Both the position numbers and the translations under genes were made by a program. A DNA stretch of 64,000 nucleotides, from NCBI GenBank assembly GCA_963921825.1, contig OY997591.1, positions 31,269,825-31,333,824 on the forward strand, written 5' to 3'. Source of the stretch: Erodium maritimum (Eukaryota; Streptophyta; Magnoliopsida; Geraniales; Geraniaceae). Positions 11,416-22,019 of the stretch are shown here, piece after piece; position 1 is the first letter of the stretch; each line of letters opens with the position of its first letter. The notes under the pieces were generated by a model, which ran no database searches, was not told the DNA's origin, and saw only the letters and a list, made by a program, of their open reading frames with translations.

Positions 11416-14400
11416 TTAAATTTTCCTGTTTTTCGCAGGTTTGACTGACGTTGACCAGAAGTGGTTATTACAGTCTACCCCCCTTAAAGGAATTTCGTCC
11501 GCGAAATTTAAAACAGACGTACCTCGGGAGTCGAACAGGCCGGGATACTTCGCGCGAACCTCGTCCTCGCGTTCCCACGTCGACTCAGCTCCGTGATGTT
11601 TCCACTGCACTCGGACCAAGTGGATAATCTTGCCTCCCCGCAGAATCTGCTGCCGTGTGTCCATGATCCGAACCGGCTGCTCCTCATAGGAGACATCATC
11701 AGCCACCTCGATATCAGTCCACTCGATGACGTGGGATGGGTCTGCGTTGTACTGCCGTAACTGGGATACGTGGAAGACGTTATGTACTCTCCCAAGCTGC
11801 GGTGGCAACGCCAGACGATAAGCCATGGCTCCCACTCTGTCTAAGATCTGGAACGGGCCTATGTACCTCGGAGCCAACTTTCCCCCGCTGCGCCTGAACC
11901 GCACCAGCCCCTTCCTCGGGCTCACCTTCAGGAACACGTGATCCCCGACTGCAAACTCAAGAGGTCGACGTCGCCTGTCTGCATAACTCTTTTGCCGGCT
12001 CTGCGCGGTCCTCAACCGATCGCGGATCAATGCGACCTTCTCCGTCGTCTCTCTGACAAGATCTGGCCCCAGCAGACTCTTGTCCCCCACCTCTGCCCAG
12101 CATACTGGTGACCGACACGGCCTACCATACAACGCTTCGAACGGTGCCATCCCCATACTGGCCTGGAAGCTGTTGTTGTAGGCGAACTCGGCCAATGGCA
12201 GGTGGGTCTCCCAAGATCCCCTGAAATCCAGCACACATGCTTGCAGCATGTCCTCCAAGATCTGAATGGTACGCTCAGACTGACCGTCTGTCTGAGGATG
12301 ATGTGCTGTGCTGAGTAGGACCTCTGTCCCCAGTGCCTTCTGCAGACTCGGCCAGAACCTGGACGTGAAACGGGGATCCCTGTCAGACACTATCGACACC
12401 GGGACCCCGTGGAGGCGCACTATCTCCTGGATATACAGACTGCTCAACTTGTCGACCGGGTCTGTCATCCTCATAGCCAGAAAGTGGGCCGACTTGGTCA
12501 ACCGGTCGACTACCACCCACACGGCGTCGTTTCCCTTGGGCGATCTCGGTAGTCCACACACGAAATCCATCGTAATGTGCTCCCACTTCCACTGAGCAAT
12601 CGGTAGTGGCTGTAACAATCCCGCGGGACGCTGATGCTCTGCCTTCACCTGCTGACAGACAAGGCATCTCGACACAAACTCTGCGACTGCTCTCCTCATG
12701 TCGCGCCACCAGTAGTGCCTCCTGAGGTCACGGTACATCTCGGTGCCCCCCGGATGCACTGCGAGACGCGAATGGTGTGCCTCTCGTAACACGGCATCTC
12801 TATAGTTAACTGGTACGAACAGCCCCCCGCGGTACCGTAGTCCCCAATCAGTACTGTCCTGCCAGCCCACCACCTCGTCACCCCTGACGACTCTCTCGCG
12901 GATCTCTGATGCTTCGACGTCCTCCCTCTGCGCCTCCAACACTTGGGCAAGCAGTGAGGGCTGAGCCACTAGGGAGCACATGGCAACACCGCCAGTAACC
13001 TCCTCTAGCTCAAGCCCGAATGTGCTTAGCTCCCCCATCATGTCCCACTCTCGGACAGATATGCTGGCGAGGCTCGGAGCCGACTTCCTACTCAAGGCGT
13101 CGGCGACAACGTTCGCCTTGCCTGGGTGGTAGTGTAGCTCGAAGTCGTACTCCTCGAGTAGTTCCATCCACCGTCGCTGACGCATGTTCAGGCCTCGCTG
13201 GGAAAATATGTACTTGAGGCTCTTGTGATCCGAGAACACCTGAAACCCCTCGCCGTACAGATAATATCGCCAGCTCTTTAGCGCAAACACGACTGCTGCT
13301 AGCTCCAAGTCGTGGGTAGGATAGTTGCGCTCGTGTATCTTCAACTGCCTGGAGCCATAAGCCACAACTCTGCCCGACTGCATCAGCACGCAACCCAGTC
13401 CCTCTCCGGACGCATCGCAGTAAACATCATAGCCAAACCCTCGTTCGGGCACCACTAACACTGGAGCTGTAGTCAGTCGAGTCTTCAACTCCGCGAACGC
13501 ATGCTCACAGTCATCTGTCCACACGAACCCAACACCCTTGCGCGTTAACAGAGTAATCGGTGCGGCTAGTCGTGCAAAATCCTGGACAAATCGCCTATAG
13601 TAGCCTGCCAATCCCAGAAAGCTGCGGATCTCGAAAACACTCGTGGGCCATTCCCACTTCGAGACCGCATCGATCTTCGACGGATCGACCAGGATACCGT
13701 CACGGGATACGATGTGGCCGAGGAATCTCACCTCAGAGAGCCAGAACTCGCACTTCTCCCGGTTGGCATATAGCTGGTGCTCGCGCAGTAGGGTCAGAAC
13801 AGCCCTCAGATGTGCCTCATGCGCCGCCTCGTTCTGCGAATATATTAGGATGTCGTCCACGAACACCACCACAAACTGATCCAGGTACGGCCGGAAGATG
13901 CTGTTCATCAGGTCCATGAACGCTGCTGGCGCGTTCGTCAGTCCGAATGGCATCACCAGGAACTCGTAATGCCCATAGCGTGTCCGGAATGCAGTCTTTG
14001 CGACGTCCCCCTCACGGACTCGCAACTGATAATAACCGGATCGCAGATCGATCTTCGAGAAGTGAGTCGCCCCTCTCAACTGGTCAAACAAGTCATCGAT
14101 CCTCGGCATCGGGTACCGGTTCTTCACCGTAACCCGGTTCAGCTTCCGGTAATCTATACACATCCGTAGCTCTCCACTCTTCTTCTTCACGAAGAGTGCT
14201 GGTGCTCCCCACGGCGATGCACTCGGACGGATAAACCCCTTCTGCTGAAGCTCCTCCAGTTGACGCTTCAGCTCAGTCAACTCTGCCGGCGCAAACCTGT
14301 AAGGCGCCATCGATATCGCCACCGTTCCCGGCACTAGGTCAATCCCGAACTCCACCTCACGAATCGGTGGCAGCCCGCTCAACTCCTCAGGAAAGACCTC

Positions 14401-14469
14401 GGGGAACTCGCATACCACTCTCGGTAACTCTCGGCTCTGCACAGCCGATACTTCCTTTACTGCAGACAA
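11416..14469 (-). CDS. pol: element A Pol: reverse transcriptase, RNase H, integrase, chromodomain
   Basis: An uninterrupted frame of 1,017 codons. RT occupies about residues 35-250, with DYRKLNR near 106, [10 protein letters not shown] near 137, [12 protein letters not shown] near 173 and catalytic FVDD at 203-206. RNase H follows (D352, E389, D414, D457). The integrase has a zinc site (H565, H572, C602, C605) and catalytic D635, D696 and E732, a DD35E spacing. A GPF motif lies near 871 and a chromodomain-like segment at about 930-980, which in this family is thought to direct insertion to heterochromatin. The listed start is TTG and not a real initiator; the protein would come from a longer polyprotein. 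The upstream PR is in another frame, 14457-14469 overlapping, so a shift is needed. The frame continues through the PPT and stops 57 bp inside the LTR. All catalytic residues are present. Confidence 0.93.
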   Translation of the reverse strand: MSAVKEVSAVQSRELPRVVCEFPEVFPEELSGLPPIREVEFGIDLVPGTVAISMAPYRFAPAELTELKRQLEELQQKGFIRPSASPWGAPALFVKKKSGELRMCIDYRKLNRVTVKNRYPMPRIDDLFDQLRGATHFSKIDLRSGYYQLRVREGDVAKTAFRTRYGHYEFLVMPFGLTNAPAAFMDLMNSIFRPYLDQFVVVFVDDILIYSQNEAAHEAHLRAVLTLLREHQLYANREKCEFWLSEVRFLGHIVSRDGILVDPSKIDAVSKWEWPTSVFEIRSFLGLAGYYRRFVQDFARLAAPITLLTRKGVGFVWTDDCEHAFAELKTRLTTAPVLVVPERGFGYDVYCDASGEGLGCVLMQSGRVVAYGSRQLKIHERNYPTHDLELAAVVFALKSWRYYLYGEGFQVFSDHKSLKYIFSQRGLNMRQRRWMELLEEYDFELHYHPGKANVVADALSRKSAPSLASISVREWDMMGELSTFGLELEEVTGGVAMCSLVAQPSLLAQVLEAQREDVEASEIRERVVRGDEVVGWQDSTDWGLRYRGGLFVPVNYRDAVLREAHHSRLAVHPGGTEMYRDLRRHYWWRDMRRAVAEFVSRCLVCQQVKAEHQRPAGLLQPLPIAQWKWEHITMDFVCGLPRSPKGNDAVWVVVDRLTKSAHFLAMRMTDPVDKLSSLYIQEIVRLHGVPVSIVSDRDPRFTSRFWPSLQKALGTEVLLSTAHHPQTDGQSERTIQILEDMLQACVLDFRGSWETHLPLAEFAYNNSFQASMGMAPFEALYGRPCRSPVCWAEVGDKSLLGPDLVRETTEKVALIRDRLRTAQSRQKSYADRRRRPLEFAVGDHVFLKVSPRKGLVRFRRSGGKLAPRYIGPFQILDRVGAMAYRLALPPQLGRVHNVFHVSQLRQYNADPSHVIEWTDIEVADDVSYEEQPVRIMDTRQQILRGGKIIHLVRVQWKHHGAESTWEREDEVRAKYPGLFDSRGTSVLNFADEIPLRGVDCNNHFWSTSVKPAKNRKI
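11475..11486 (-). promoter_or_regulatory. element A polypurine tract
   Basis: The minus strand reads AAGGGGGGTAG directly upstream of the 3' LTR (GAC then TGTAATAACC). It serves as the plus-strand priming site. The pol frame reads through it, giving the peptide EIPLRGVD at residues 992-999. Confidence 0.85.
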
Positions 14470-14990
14470 GCCGACAGGAGAACTCCGCTCCTACTGCCCA
14501 GAATACACGAACCTTTCGTGTTGCCTGTTGACACCGTCACTCGTCGCCTGTAACAGTCGATAATGACTTGGTACTTCGCTCGCCAATCCATTTCCAGGAT
14601 CACGTCAAGGCGGTCATTTCGTGGGTATCCTTCCCACGGACACAGGTACCAGCTTAGTCGCTGCCGAACTTCATGGAACCTCGCGGTCTCACTAAGACCT
14701 CGCTCCTCCACCGTTATCATGCTTACCAACTCCGAACTCGCCCGAATCCTCGGGGTGAGGACTCGATCCAGCATCAGGGCTCTTGGGCCCTCTCTCGAAC
14801 CTCCTGTACTGGTTCGCTTCTCTAACTCCGCAGGCATGACAGACCCTAGTCAACACTACCCCACCACTAACCGGCGTGTCACGACGCAGGGGTGGACTCA
14901 ACGGCTCTAAACTCAGCCCCAACCTCTCAGCACAACTCAACGAACAAACGAGTGTGATAACCCGACATCCAAAGAAACTGACGCCCCAAA
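14457..14990 (-). pseudogene. element A protease remnant
   Basis: Aspartic protease of the gypsy type, broken over three frames. The active-site region near 14965 reads LDVGLSHSF where the family has a DSGA-type motif. The next frame carries CAERLGLSLEPLSPPL (from about 14936). A third frame (14837-14457) carries LDVILEMDW (family: LDVILGMDW) and IIDCYRRRVTV before stopping at 14457. The same breaks occur in element C. There is no Gag upstream. The protease as encoded should be inactive. Confidence 0.8.
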
Positions 14991-16445
14991 CGGAAACCGA
15001 ACACCCACTCCATTAGCCACCCTGGTAAGGTCTAGTGTAACCCTCACACGGTTCTCTAGGCATCACTTGTAACTTTCCGCAACCAAACCAGTGTTCGCTA
15101 CTCGTCCCTTGCGGGAAAAGTAGTAAAGGGTATGAGCGTTATGCTCACCTCCACGGACACCCGTTCGATTATGGCATACTAGTAACGCACTAAAGACTTA
15201 CCGATCTAGCCAGGGCAAACCACTACCTCAAAATCGGATGCCAAACGTCACACTGTTCACGCTAGCAACAACTTAGTACTCGCTCAAGTAAGATAAACCT
15301 CGACACTGGAAACACATCCTCGATTCAGTAATTCACTATTGTTCGCAACCTCAAAACCCCATTTACCCGATCACGTATGGAAACCTTAAGACGGGGACCA
15401 CGCTCTCAACTACGCAAACACCCTTGCCCACACTATTAAAACTTCAAATGTAACAATACGTAAGCGAAACCTCAATTAAACCGCATAAACGCACACTAAA
15501 ACGCGCAACGACAAACCTAACCGTACAACGAAACAACCACGAAACAATTGAAATCGGCTTACTGTACCGGGCCTGTACACGACCCCCGCCATGCCACTCT
15601 CCGGGCCGGTAACCTGGCCGGGTCGTGCCCCTTACCGGGCCGGCACCCAGGCCGTGCCGTGCCCCGCACCGGGCCGGCGTTCAATACCTGTCGGGCCCCC
15701 TTACCGGGCCAACAGCCAAACCGGTCCACTCTACCTATCGGACCAAACTAGTGACCCTGATAATATAGCGGTAATGATTTCACCCTACTTACACCCGCTA
15801 TGTCTACCCTAGGGCATTCGTAACCTTCCCGGCTGATAGCGACCCGTACACAAGTACGTCGCAGACAACGACTGCCAAACACATGACACAGTTACGGTAA
15901 AACAAGACCGACCTCAAACACAAGCCAACACGGCCAAAAACAACACAATCACACGACCGCCGCTCACCGGCCAACCAAGGACGAACCTTGCCCACCGGGC
16001 CAACCAAAATCAACCATACGCCCACAGGGCCAACCAAGTTAAACACAAACGCCCACGGCGTCAAACAGAATCAAGACCAGTCCACTGGGCCAACCAAATT
16101 TTAAAACTTTCTCCACATTATTTTTAAAGTCTCGTACTTGACATCAGGTAGTTACAACCCGGTCCAGGCGTCCCCGAACTACATTGTACCCACTTGACAT
16201 CAACACCGTCACGCTCGACTACAGGGGCGCCCCTGAGTCGAGTCGCGACAGTTAAAAACATTTCACGCAGCAACACACAAACATTGTGCCAGTAACCCCG
16301 TACTGCACAAGCACATAACAAAACAGGACTCAAGTCCTAACGGGTCTACACACGAGTTCTGACTTGCGTACCCAATGTACGACGGGACTCTACCGACTCG
16401 ACTCTCCCACCAAATTGACGGACAGTCCGAGGTGTGAAACCTCGA
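14991..16445 (-). other. element A untranslated leader
   Basis: About 1.45 kb without a coding frame. It aligns with the leader of B from about 15070 (CTTTCCGCAACCAAACCAG) and with that of C throughout. It holds the leader hairpin (15133-15147), a GC-rich array of TTACCGGGCC-type units (about 15560-15760) and repeated CCCACAGGGCCAACCAAA phrases (about 15985-16100). Gag is expected here or just downstream and is absent. Confidence 0.75.
15133..15147. promoter_or_regulatory. leader hairpin, diverged copy of the U5 hairpin block
   Basis: TGAGCGTTATGCTCA has a 5 bp stem. It lies in a block that repeats the LTR order: GGGAAAAG, AGTA-GG, hairpin, CCACGGA, then TATGGCATA. Confidence 0.6.
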
Positions 16446-16457
16446 GCTCTGATACCA
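16446..16457 (-). promoter_or_regulatory. element A primer binding site (initiator tRNA-Met)
   Basis: The minus strand reads TGGTATCAGAGC, complementary to the 3' end of plant initiator tRNA-Met, 3 nt from the 5' LTR. Confidence 0.93.
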
Positions 16458-16738
16458 AGCTGTCACGCCCCAATTTCAGCGAACCGAACTCGGGACGCGA
16501 ACATTTTAAAAACATAAAAGCACTTGAAACATGTTTTCATGAAACACTTTAAAATACCAATTTAGTTCATCAAAATAATAATTACAGTTTAAAACACGTC
16601 CCACCAAGTGGACAAAAGTACAAGGTATCCGTCACTAGACTCAAAAAGACAAAACCCGGACTCCGCTCCTAGCTCCACAAGCTTCGCGAGCTCACCTAGT
16701 CCGTCCCACGAACAGTACCTGTAGGAAAAGCAGCTAGG

Positions 16739-16756
16739 GGTGAGCGTTCGCTCACC
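16739..16756. promoter_or_regulatory. U5 hairpin, element A 5' LTR
   Basis: Same sequence as 8715-8732. In the element transcript it lies about 280 nt before the primer binding site. Confidence 0.6.
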
Positions 16757-17043
16757 ACCACGGATAACAGACTGACTACGGCATAATTAGTAGATAAAGC
16801 CAGTAACACTAAAACCAAACCCAACACCGGGACTACAGTCCCCAACTCAAGTACTCAACTGACCCACAACCCGTCACCTTCCTCAACAGACTCGACACTC
16901 GATAAAAACAGTGTAGACCCGACACAACTATCGACGACCTCCTCAAGGACTCGAACGAAACGACACAACACCAAACAAGATCACAAAGGATCGCACACCA
17001 GCTGCTCAGTAACCAATCTCAATCAGGTCAGGGTTCGACCTAT

Positions 17044-17379
17044 CGCAATTCCTCGACACGAAGTCGGATCAGGCTGTCGACCTTTCAAACTCGCAATTCC
17101 TCGACACTAAGTCGGATCAGGCTGTCGACCTTTAAAACTCGCAATTCATCGACACTAAGTCGGATCAGGCTGTCGACCTTTAGAACTCGCAATTCATCGA
17201 CACTAAGTCGGATCAGGCTGTCGACCTTTAAAACTCGCAATTCATCGACACTAAGTCGGATCAGGCTGTCGACCTTTAGAACTCGCAATTCATCGACACT
17301 AAGTCGGATCAGGCTGTCGACCTTTAGAACTCGCAATTCATCGACACTAAGTCGGATCAGGCTGTCGACCTTTAGAACT
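17044..17379. repeat. 48 bp minisatellite, seven units (5' LTR copy)
   Basis: Unit number and unit variants match those of 9020-9355, as expected for LTRs copied from one template recently. Confidence 0.95.
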
Positions 17380-19496
17380 CACCACCCCAGGTAACCACAA
17401 TCACAATCACAGGCAAGTTCAATCACACAGGCACTCAAGGCCACTCAAGACACCTCAACAGTCAAGACTCGGGTTCAACAACCCCACGGCACTCACGGCC
17501 ACCCCAAAACATCAACAGTAAGACACGGGCACTCATGGCCACCCAAGACACCAACAATTAAATACGGGCTCTCATGGCCACCCAAACTCAACAATAAATA
17601 ACGCGGGCTCTCAAGGCCACCCAAACTCAACAATAATAACGCACAACAACCTCCGTCATACTCGATGCCTCCAACAGTCCTAAGATTTCTAGTTTCACAA
17701 ACAACCTCCGGGCATGGTCATATGCCTCCAGTAAATCAATTATCAACAAGTTCACAGACGACCTCCGGGCATGGTCATATGCCTCCGGTAAATCAATTAA
17801 CGCTAAGTTCTCTGCCCCTACGACACTACTAAGTGTCACATGCTTTTCTCATAATCGTTATGATCCCGTATCATGCTTTTCTAATATTTGATAACCTAAA
17901 TAACCCACGACACCCCGGTGTCACATGCAATTCTACAGTTAACTTTCCCTAGTCAGGGCCGAGATCCGGCTACTTTTCCCTACCTCGTATATAGATCCAA
18001 AAGCGCTCCAACAAAACCCGAAGTGGACCTAGTCACTCGCCGAGCTTTCCCTTGCCTCGGTCCGTAGCACGATCTAAAAGAACACAAATTCAAAGTACTT
18101 TTAAACTAGTACGAATAAACCGAAAATTAATAAACTTAACGCCCAAACGTAACCCCGACAAAGACGATCACTCCCAAACTTCCCAATTATTCGATATTGC
18201 CGAAAAAGGACCCGTAAGGGCCAGATTCGCCCGACATGGCGAATCTGCCCGGTTTTGGTTAATTGCCTTCCGGGGCTCCAAAAGTCCCCAATTTCGTTTC
18301 TACGGTCTTAGAATAAATCAAGGAACTCAACGCACTTGACGGAATCGAATTCCGACTTATAAATCAATTAATTAACGTTTAAAGTTTCCCAAAACCCGTT
18401 AATTACAACTTCTCCAAATTAATTCCAAATTTCGATTCGATTAGGAATAAGTGGTTCGGGGGACGTTTTAAACCACCCGAACATTAAAACCCGAGCAACC
18501 GAGCACGTGGGCCCCACCCAAGAGGCTTGGCCGAGACCCTAGGGTTTGAGGGAGGGGCTCGGCCACCAAGTGGTGGCTGCTGCCACCTCCGGCCAGCCAC
18601 CACATGGCCGGCCGGCCACCACCCACGGTGGCCGGAGCTCCTCCCGAGCCTCCGGTCACCGGAAAACGTGAAATTAAACCCCCAAACACCTCTAAAACGT
18701 CTCCAACACCTCCCCACACTCTACACAACCCTAAGACTTAGTTTATAACCAAACCCTAGCTCTTGAAAATAATCAAAACGAGAATCGGTTCGGGTATTAC
18801 CGTAGAGGAGAACGAGGGGAACGAGATTGCTCTTTGCTTTGACTCGATCCAAGGGCTCGATCACAAACCCTAGCTCAACCTCCCTTCTTCTCTCTTCTTC
18901 TCCTTCTCCTTCTCTCTCTAAAACCTCTCTTCTAATTTCTAATTTAATTAAACTAACAACAAAACTAATAAAAAACTAACACTTTCCCTTTTAAAACCCC
19001 ATACTCGGCCAACCCTCTCCAACCACACCTTTTCCCTCCAAAAATACACCACCATATATTTGACAAGTGTCAAGGTGGGTCCCATACCTTTTGGAAAATA
19101 TCTAGTTGATATTTTCCAATCAGATTCGCGAAAAACGGACGTTTCGGGCCCCGAACGGGCACTTTTCCCAAAAATATTTTAAACTGGACGGGCTTCAAGG
19201 AAACGGCCCAACTAAGACCGCTACGACGATGGCTAAGCTTTTCGGGTCCAACACGGTCCTCGAATGGACCAAAACGTCGCTCGGGTGACTTTTCCAGCGA
19301 AAAATCAATCTTTCCCAAAATGACCAGAAAGTTGCCCTGAGTCCCCCGTAACTCATTTTAGTCGATAACGGGGTCAACTTAAGTCCGGCATGACCCTCGG
19401 GGTCAATTTAAGTTAAGTTAAGTGTCTGTCTTAAAAATTTTAAATTTTCCTGTTTTTCGCAGGTTTGACTGACGTTGACCAGAAGTGGTTATTACA

Positions 19497-19501
19497 GTTC
19501 A
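19497..19501. repeat. target site duplication GTTCA, right
   Basis: Direct repeat of 8432-8436. Confidence 0.95.
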
Positions 19502-19746
19502 ATAAGAGTCTTTATGTTTTGGTAATTGTCGTCTATTGGTAAAAAAGAACGAAATATTACATTCTGCTAGTCATGTAACACCATGTGTCAATTAGTGTCA
19601 ATATAATTTTTTGATTTTTCCCTTATTCATTTGAACACTATGAATTTGATTGGGAAATTACTATTTTACCCTCATTAACTAATAGATAAAACTAATTATA
19701 AAATAAAACTAATTATAAAAAAAGAATAAAATAATGTATCTATACC
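19502..19746. repeat. dispersed AT-rich repeat, right half
   Basis: Continues the repeat interrupted by element A, with TATGTTTTGGTAATTGTCGTC matching the reverse complement of about 37945-37965. Ends in AT-rich DNA near 19740. Confidence 0.65.
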
Positions 19747-20225
19747 GAATTTTCCAAAAGGGGTGGGACCCACTTGCCACATGTCACCAATGTGGTGGTG
19801 TTAGGTAACATTGAACAAAATAAAGAAATGGAAAGATGACACATGGATGTTAGTTTTGTAAATATGAAAAAGGTGTGTGGTTGGTAATTTTTGAAACAAA
19901 ACAAAAGCAAGACTAAGTGATAGTGCTCGGCCATATGATCAAAAAAGAGAAAAAAAGGGTGTTTTTAGAGAGAAAAGAAGAGAGAAGAAGGAGAGAAAAA
20001 GAGAAGAGGCTTGTGGGATTTGTGACGTTTCTCGATCATCAAGTCGTTGGATCGTCTCAACGATAGAAGATTCACGCTCACACCGTCATTCTCTACGGTG
20101 AGCACCTAACCGATTTTCATTTTGTTAATTTTAAAAGTTAGGGTTTGGTTTGAAATGGGTGGAATATGGATGAGTTGAGGTGTGGGGTTCGTTGGAGGTG
20201 TTTTGGAGCGAAGAGATGAACATTT
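19747..20225 (+). mobile_element. gypsy LTR fragment, + orientation
   Basis: Matches 61890-62353 of LTR E, for example GGTGTGGTTCG-type sequence and TTCTCTACGGTGAGCACCTA. It stops exactly at the copia LTR start at 20226, and its expected continuation is not found on the far side of the copia sequence. Confidence 0.75.
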
Positions 20226-21913
20226 TGTTGGGTCTCGAGGTAAGGTTGGAGATAAACCAACTCGCAGCGGAAAATCAATGAAAACCAAGAGACGATTAAA
20301 ACCATGAAACAACTAACAAAGAATGGATTCACAAGAGAAAATTTCAGCACTAGTTCTTACCAAAACAAGAACACCGGGTAACGAATGATTGGCTTGAGTC
20401 TCCAAGACGCCTACGTATCCACATGGGAATCAAAGCCACGTAGTTCTTCTCTTTGAGGACTCAAGAACACAAAAATGGATGAGGAAACTAGCCAAACCCG
20501 AAATGGCCATGGAAGAGGGAGAGAAAATGTGTTTCCTATTCTTGTCTAGTGTTTGTTATGTTGAAAAAAGATGACTTAAACATAACAAAACCCATACTTG
20601 TCCAACTAAAGGCATGAGACAAGTATGGTGTCAAGTAAGGTGTAAATAGGACAAAGTATGGCAAGACAAGATTGGGTTAGGTGGTGAATCACCAACACCT
20701 TAATCCTTGTCTTGCTTGCTTAGTACTAATTAATCAAGACTTGATTAATTAGTTCCATGGGCCTTGGTTGCATGGGCCTTTCATGGGCCTCTTGGAACAT
20801 GGCCCGTGGCCATTTCCAACGAGGTCCTGTGATTCGCTCATCGCCTCCAAGCCTTCCATACCGGAAATGTCCAACATTATCCGACGCAATCAATCCCAAG
20901 ACTCCAAGCCTTGTCTCGATCCGTAAAGTCCTATTCACTTACGGGCACATGACCCAAAAACCAGTTTTGGTCATGTCCCGAGACAACTCCCTTTTGGCCA
21001 TTCTCCATAAATGTGTCAATGAGTTTCATCCTCCGGTGTGACCCTTAGGTTTATGCATGTCAATAGATCAACGTAAAATCACATTTTACTTGATCCTATT
21101 TAAGTGGCAACTAACGAGACTTTAGTATTGCCTGACACTACATAACGAATCGACCCTGTCAATTCTAACCTTTCCGTCGTCCCTGTCATTATCCTTTTAT
21201 CTCCGATATCCTGATTGAGATAAGGCATAGAGCCGTCATCCTTATTATTCTCAATCACCGTTCCTTGATATGTGAGATGACTGAAGATATGATACCCAGT
21301 ATCATGTGCATGGCCATGCTATTCTTCCAGTCACTCTCGATCAAGCGGCCGAGAACCGATATCTTTCCCATACCTTAGTATGAGGGATAAATCCCTTAGC
21401 CGTCTTTCGTGTCACTCATGTAGCCCGTCCCCAAGCCAATCCTGGCCGTTATGGAAGCCCTGTTACGGACAACGTTAGGCTCAGGTCAAACTCAGTTGTT
21501 CACTACATAGCGATCACAAAGACTCCTTGGTCTAAGGATACACGACAAGCTACAACACTGAATATGTTCATGACTTAATCTATGGCACATATTCAGGGCG
21601 GGTCGTCCAATATCATGTCCCACATGATATCGATGATCAGACTCTGGAATCCCATTCCAATGACTAACAGAACGTAAGCCATAAAGAGCCATCTTTCATA
21701 CTAGTCGCTTCTAGTGAAGCTTTGTTGACTAGGGACCCATCGAGTGTGATCTATCTCGATCTATGGTTCTATTCGCATGGTGGACATAGATCAGAGCACA
21801 CGTCGATATATTACTCCAACACATAAGTAATATAAAGTCGCTTTAATTTTATTGCTAACGATGATATGTACATTTGGACATTTAGGATTGAACTACGGGC
21901 ACTAAGACTAACA
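20226..21913 (-). mobile_element. copia element F 3' LTR
   Basis: 1,688 bp. On the + strand it starts TGTTGGGTCTCGAGG and ends AGACTAACA. It is followed by ATCTCCCACTTTCC, the complement of a copia polypurine tract (GGAAAGTGGGAGAT). Confidence 0.88.
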
Positions 21914-22019
21914 ATCTCCCACTTTCCCTAGTTCCAATCTAAACTCCAATATGTCCCCATCGACTTTACATGTCTAACATGTTCAGGCAGTGACACTGCC
22001 TTAGTCAAAGGGTTGGCTA

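Larger units (their letters stand above)
8437..11472 (-). mobile_element. element A 3' LTR
   Basis: On the + strand it begins TGTCACGCCCC and ends TTATTACA, giving TG...CA termini. It carries the U5 hairpin, seven 48 bp units (9020-9355), GGCAT/ATGCC hairpin units near 9687 and 9744, and the U3 inverted repeat at 11067-11095. The pol reading frame ends inside it at 11416. Confidence 0.95.
8437..19496 (-). mobile_element. element A: complete gag-less Ty3/gypsy chromovirus (Tekay/Del-like)
   Basis: The element spans 11,060 bp: two 3,036 bp LTRs, a 4,988 bp interior and a 5 bp target duplication. It is oriented on the minus strand. In element order it has the 5' LTR (16461-19496), PBS, a leader of about 1.5 kb, a decayed protease (PR), an open RT-RNase H-integrase-chromodomain frame, PPT and 3' LTR (8437-11472). 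By eye the LTRs differ only at 10432/18456 and 11035/19059, both C versus T, so the insertion is very recent. There is no gag. The leader, which matches the leader of element B, passes directly into PR. The long LTRs, initiator-Met primer site, DD35E integrase and C-terminal chromodomain fit the Tekay clade. Confidence 0.95.
16461..19496 (-). mobile_element. element A 5' LTR
   Basis: 3,036 bp, co-linear with 8437-11472 at a constant offset of 8,024. It contains the same U5 hairpin (16739-16756), the same seven-unit 48 bp array (17044-17379) and the same U3 inverted repeat (19091-19119). Confidence 0.95.

Noticed and set aside
13560-13919. Several + strand frames inside the pol region of element A (for example 13560-13919 and 12308-12595)
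   Set aside because: They are antisense shadows of the pol coding sequence.
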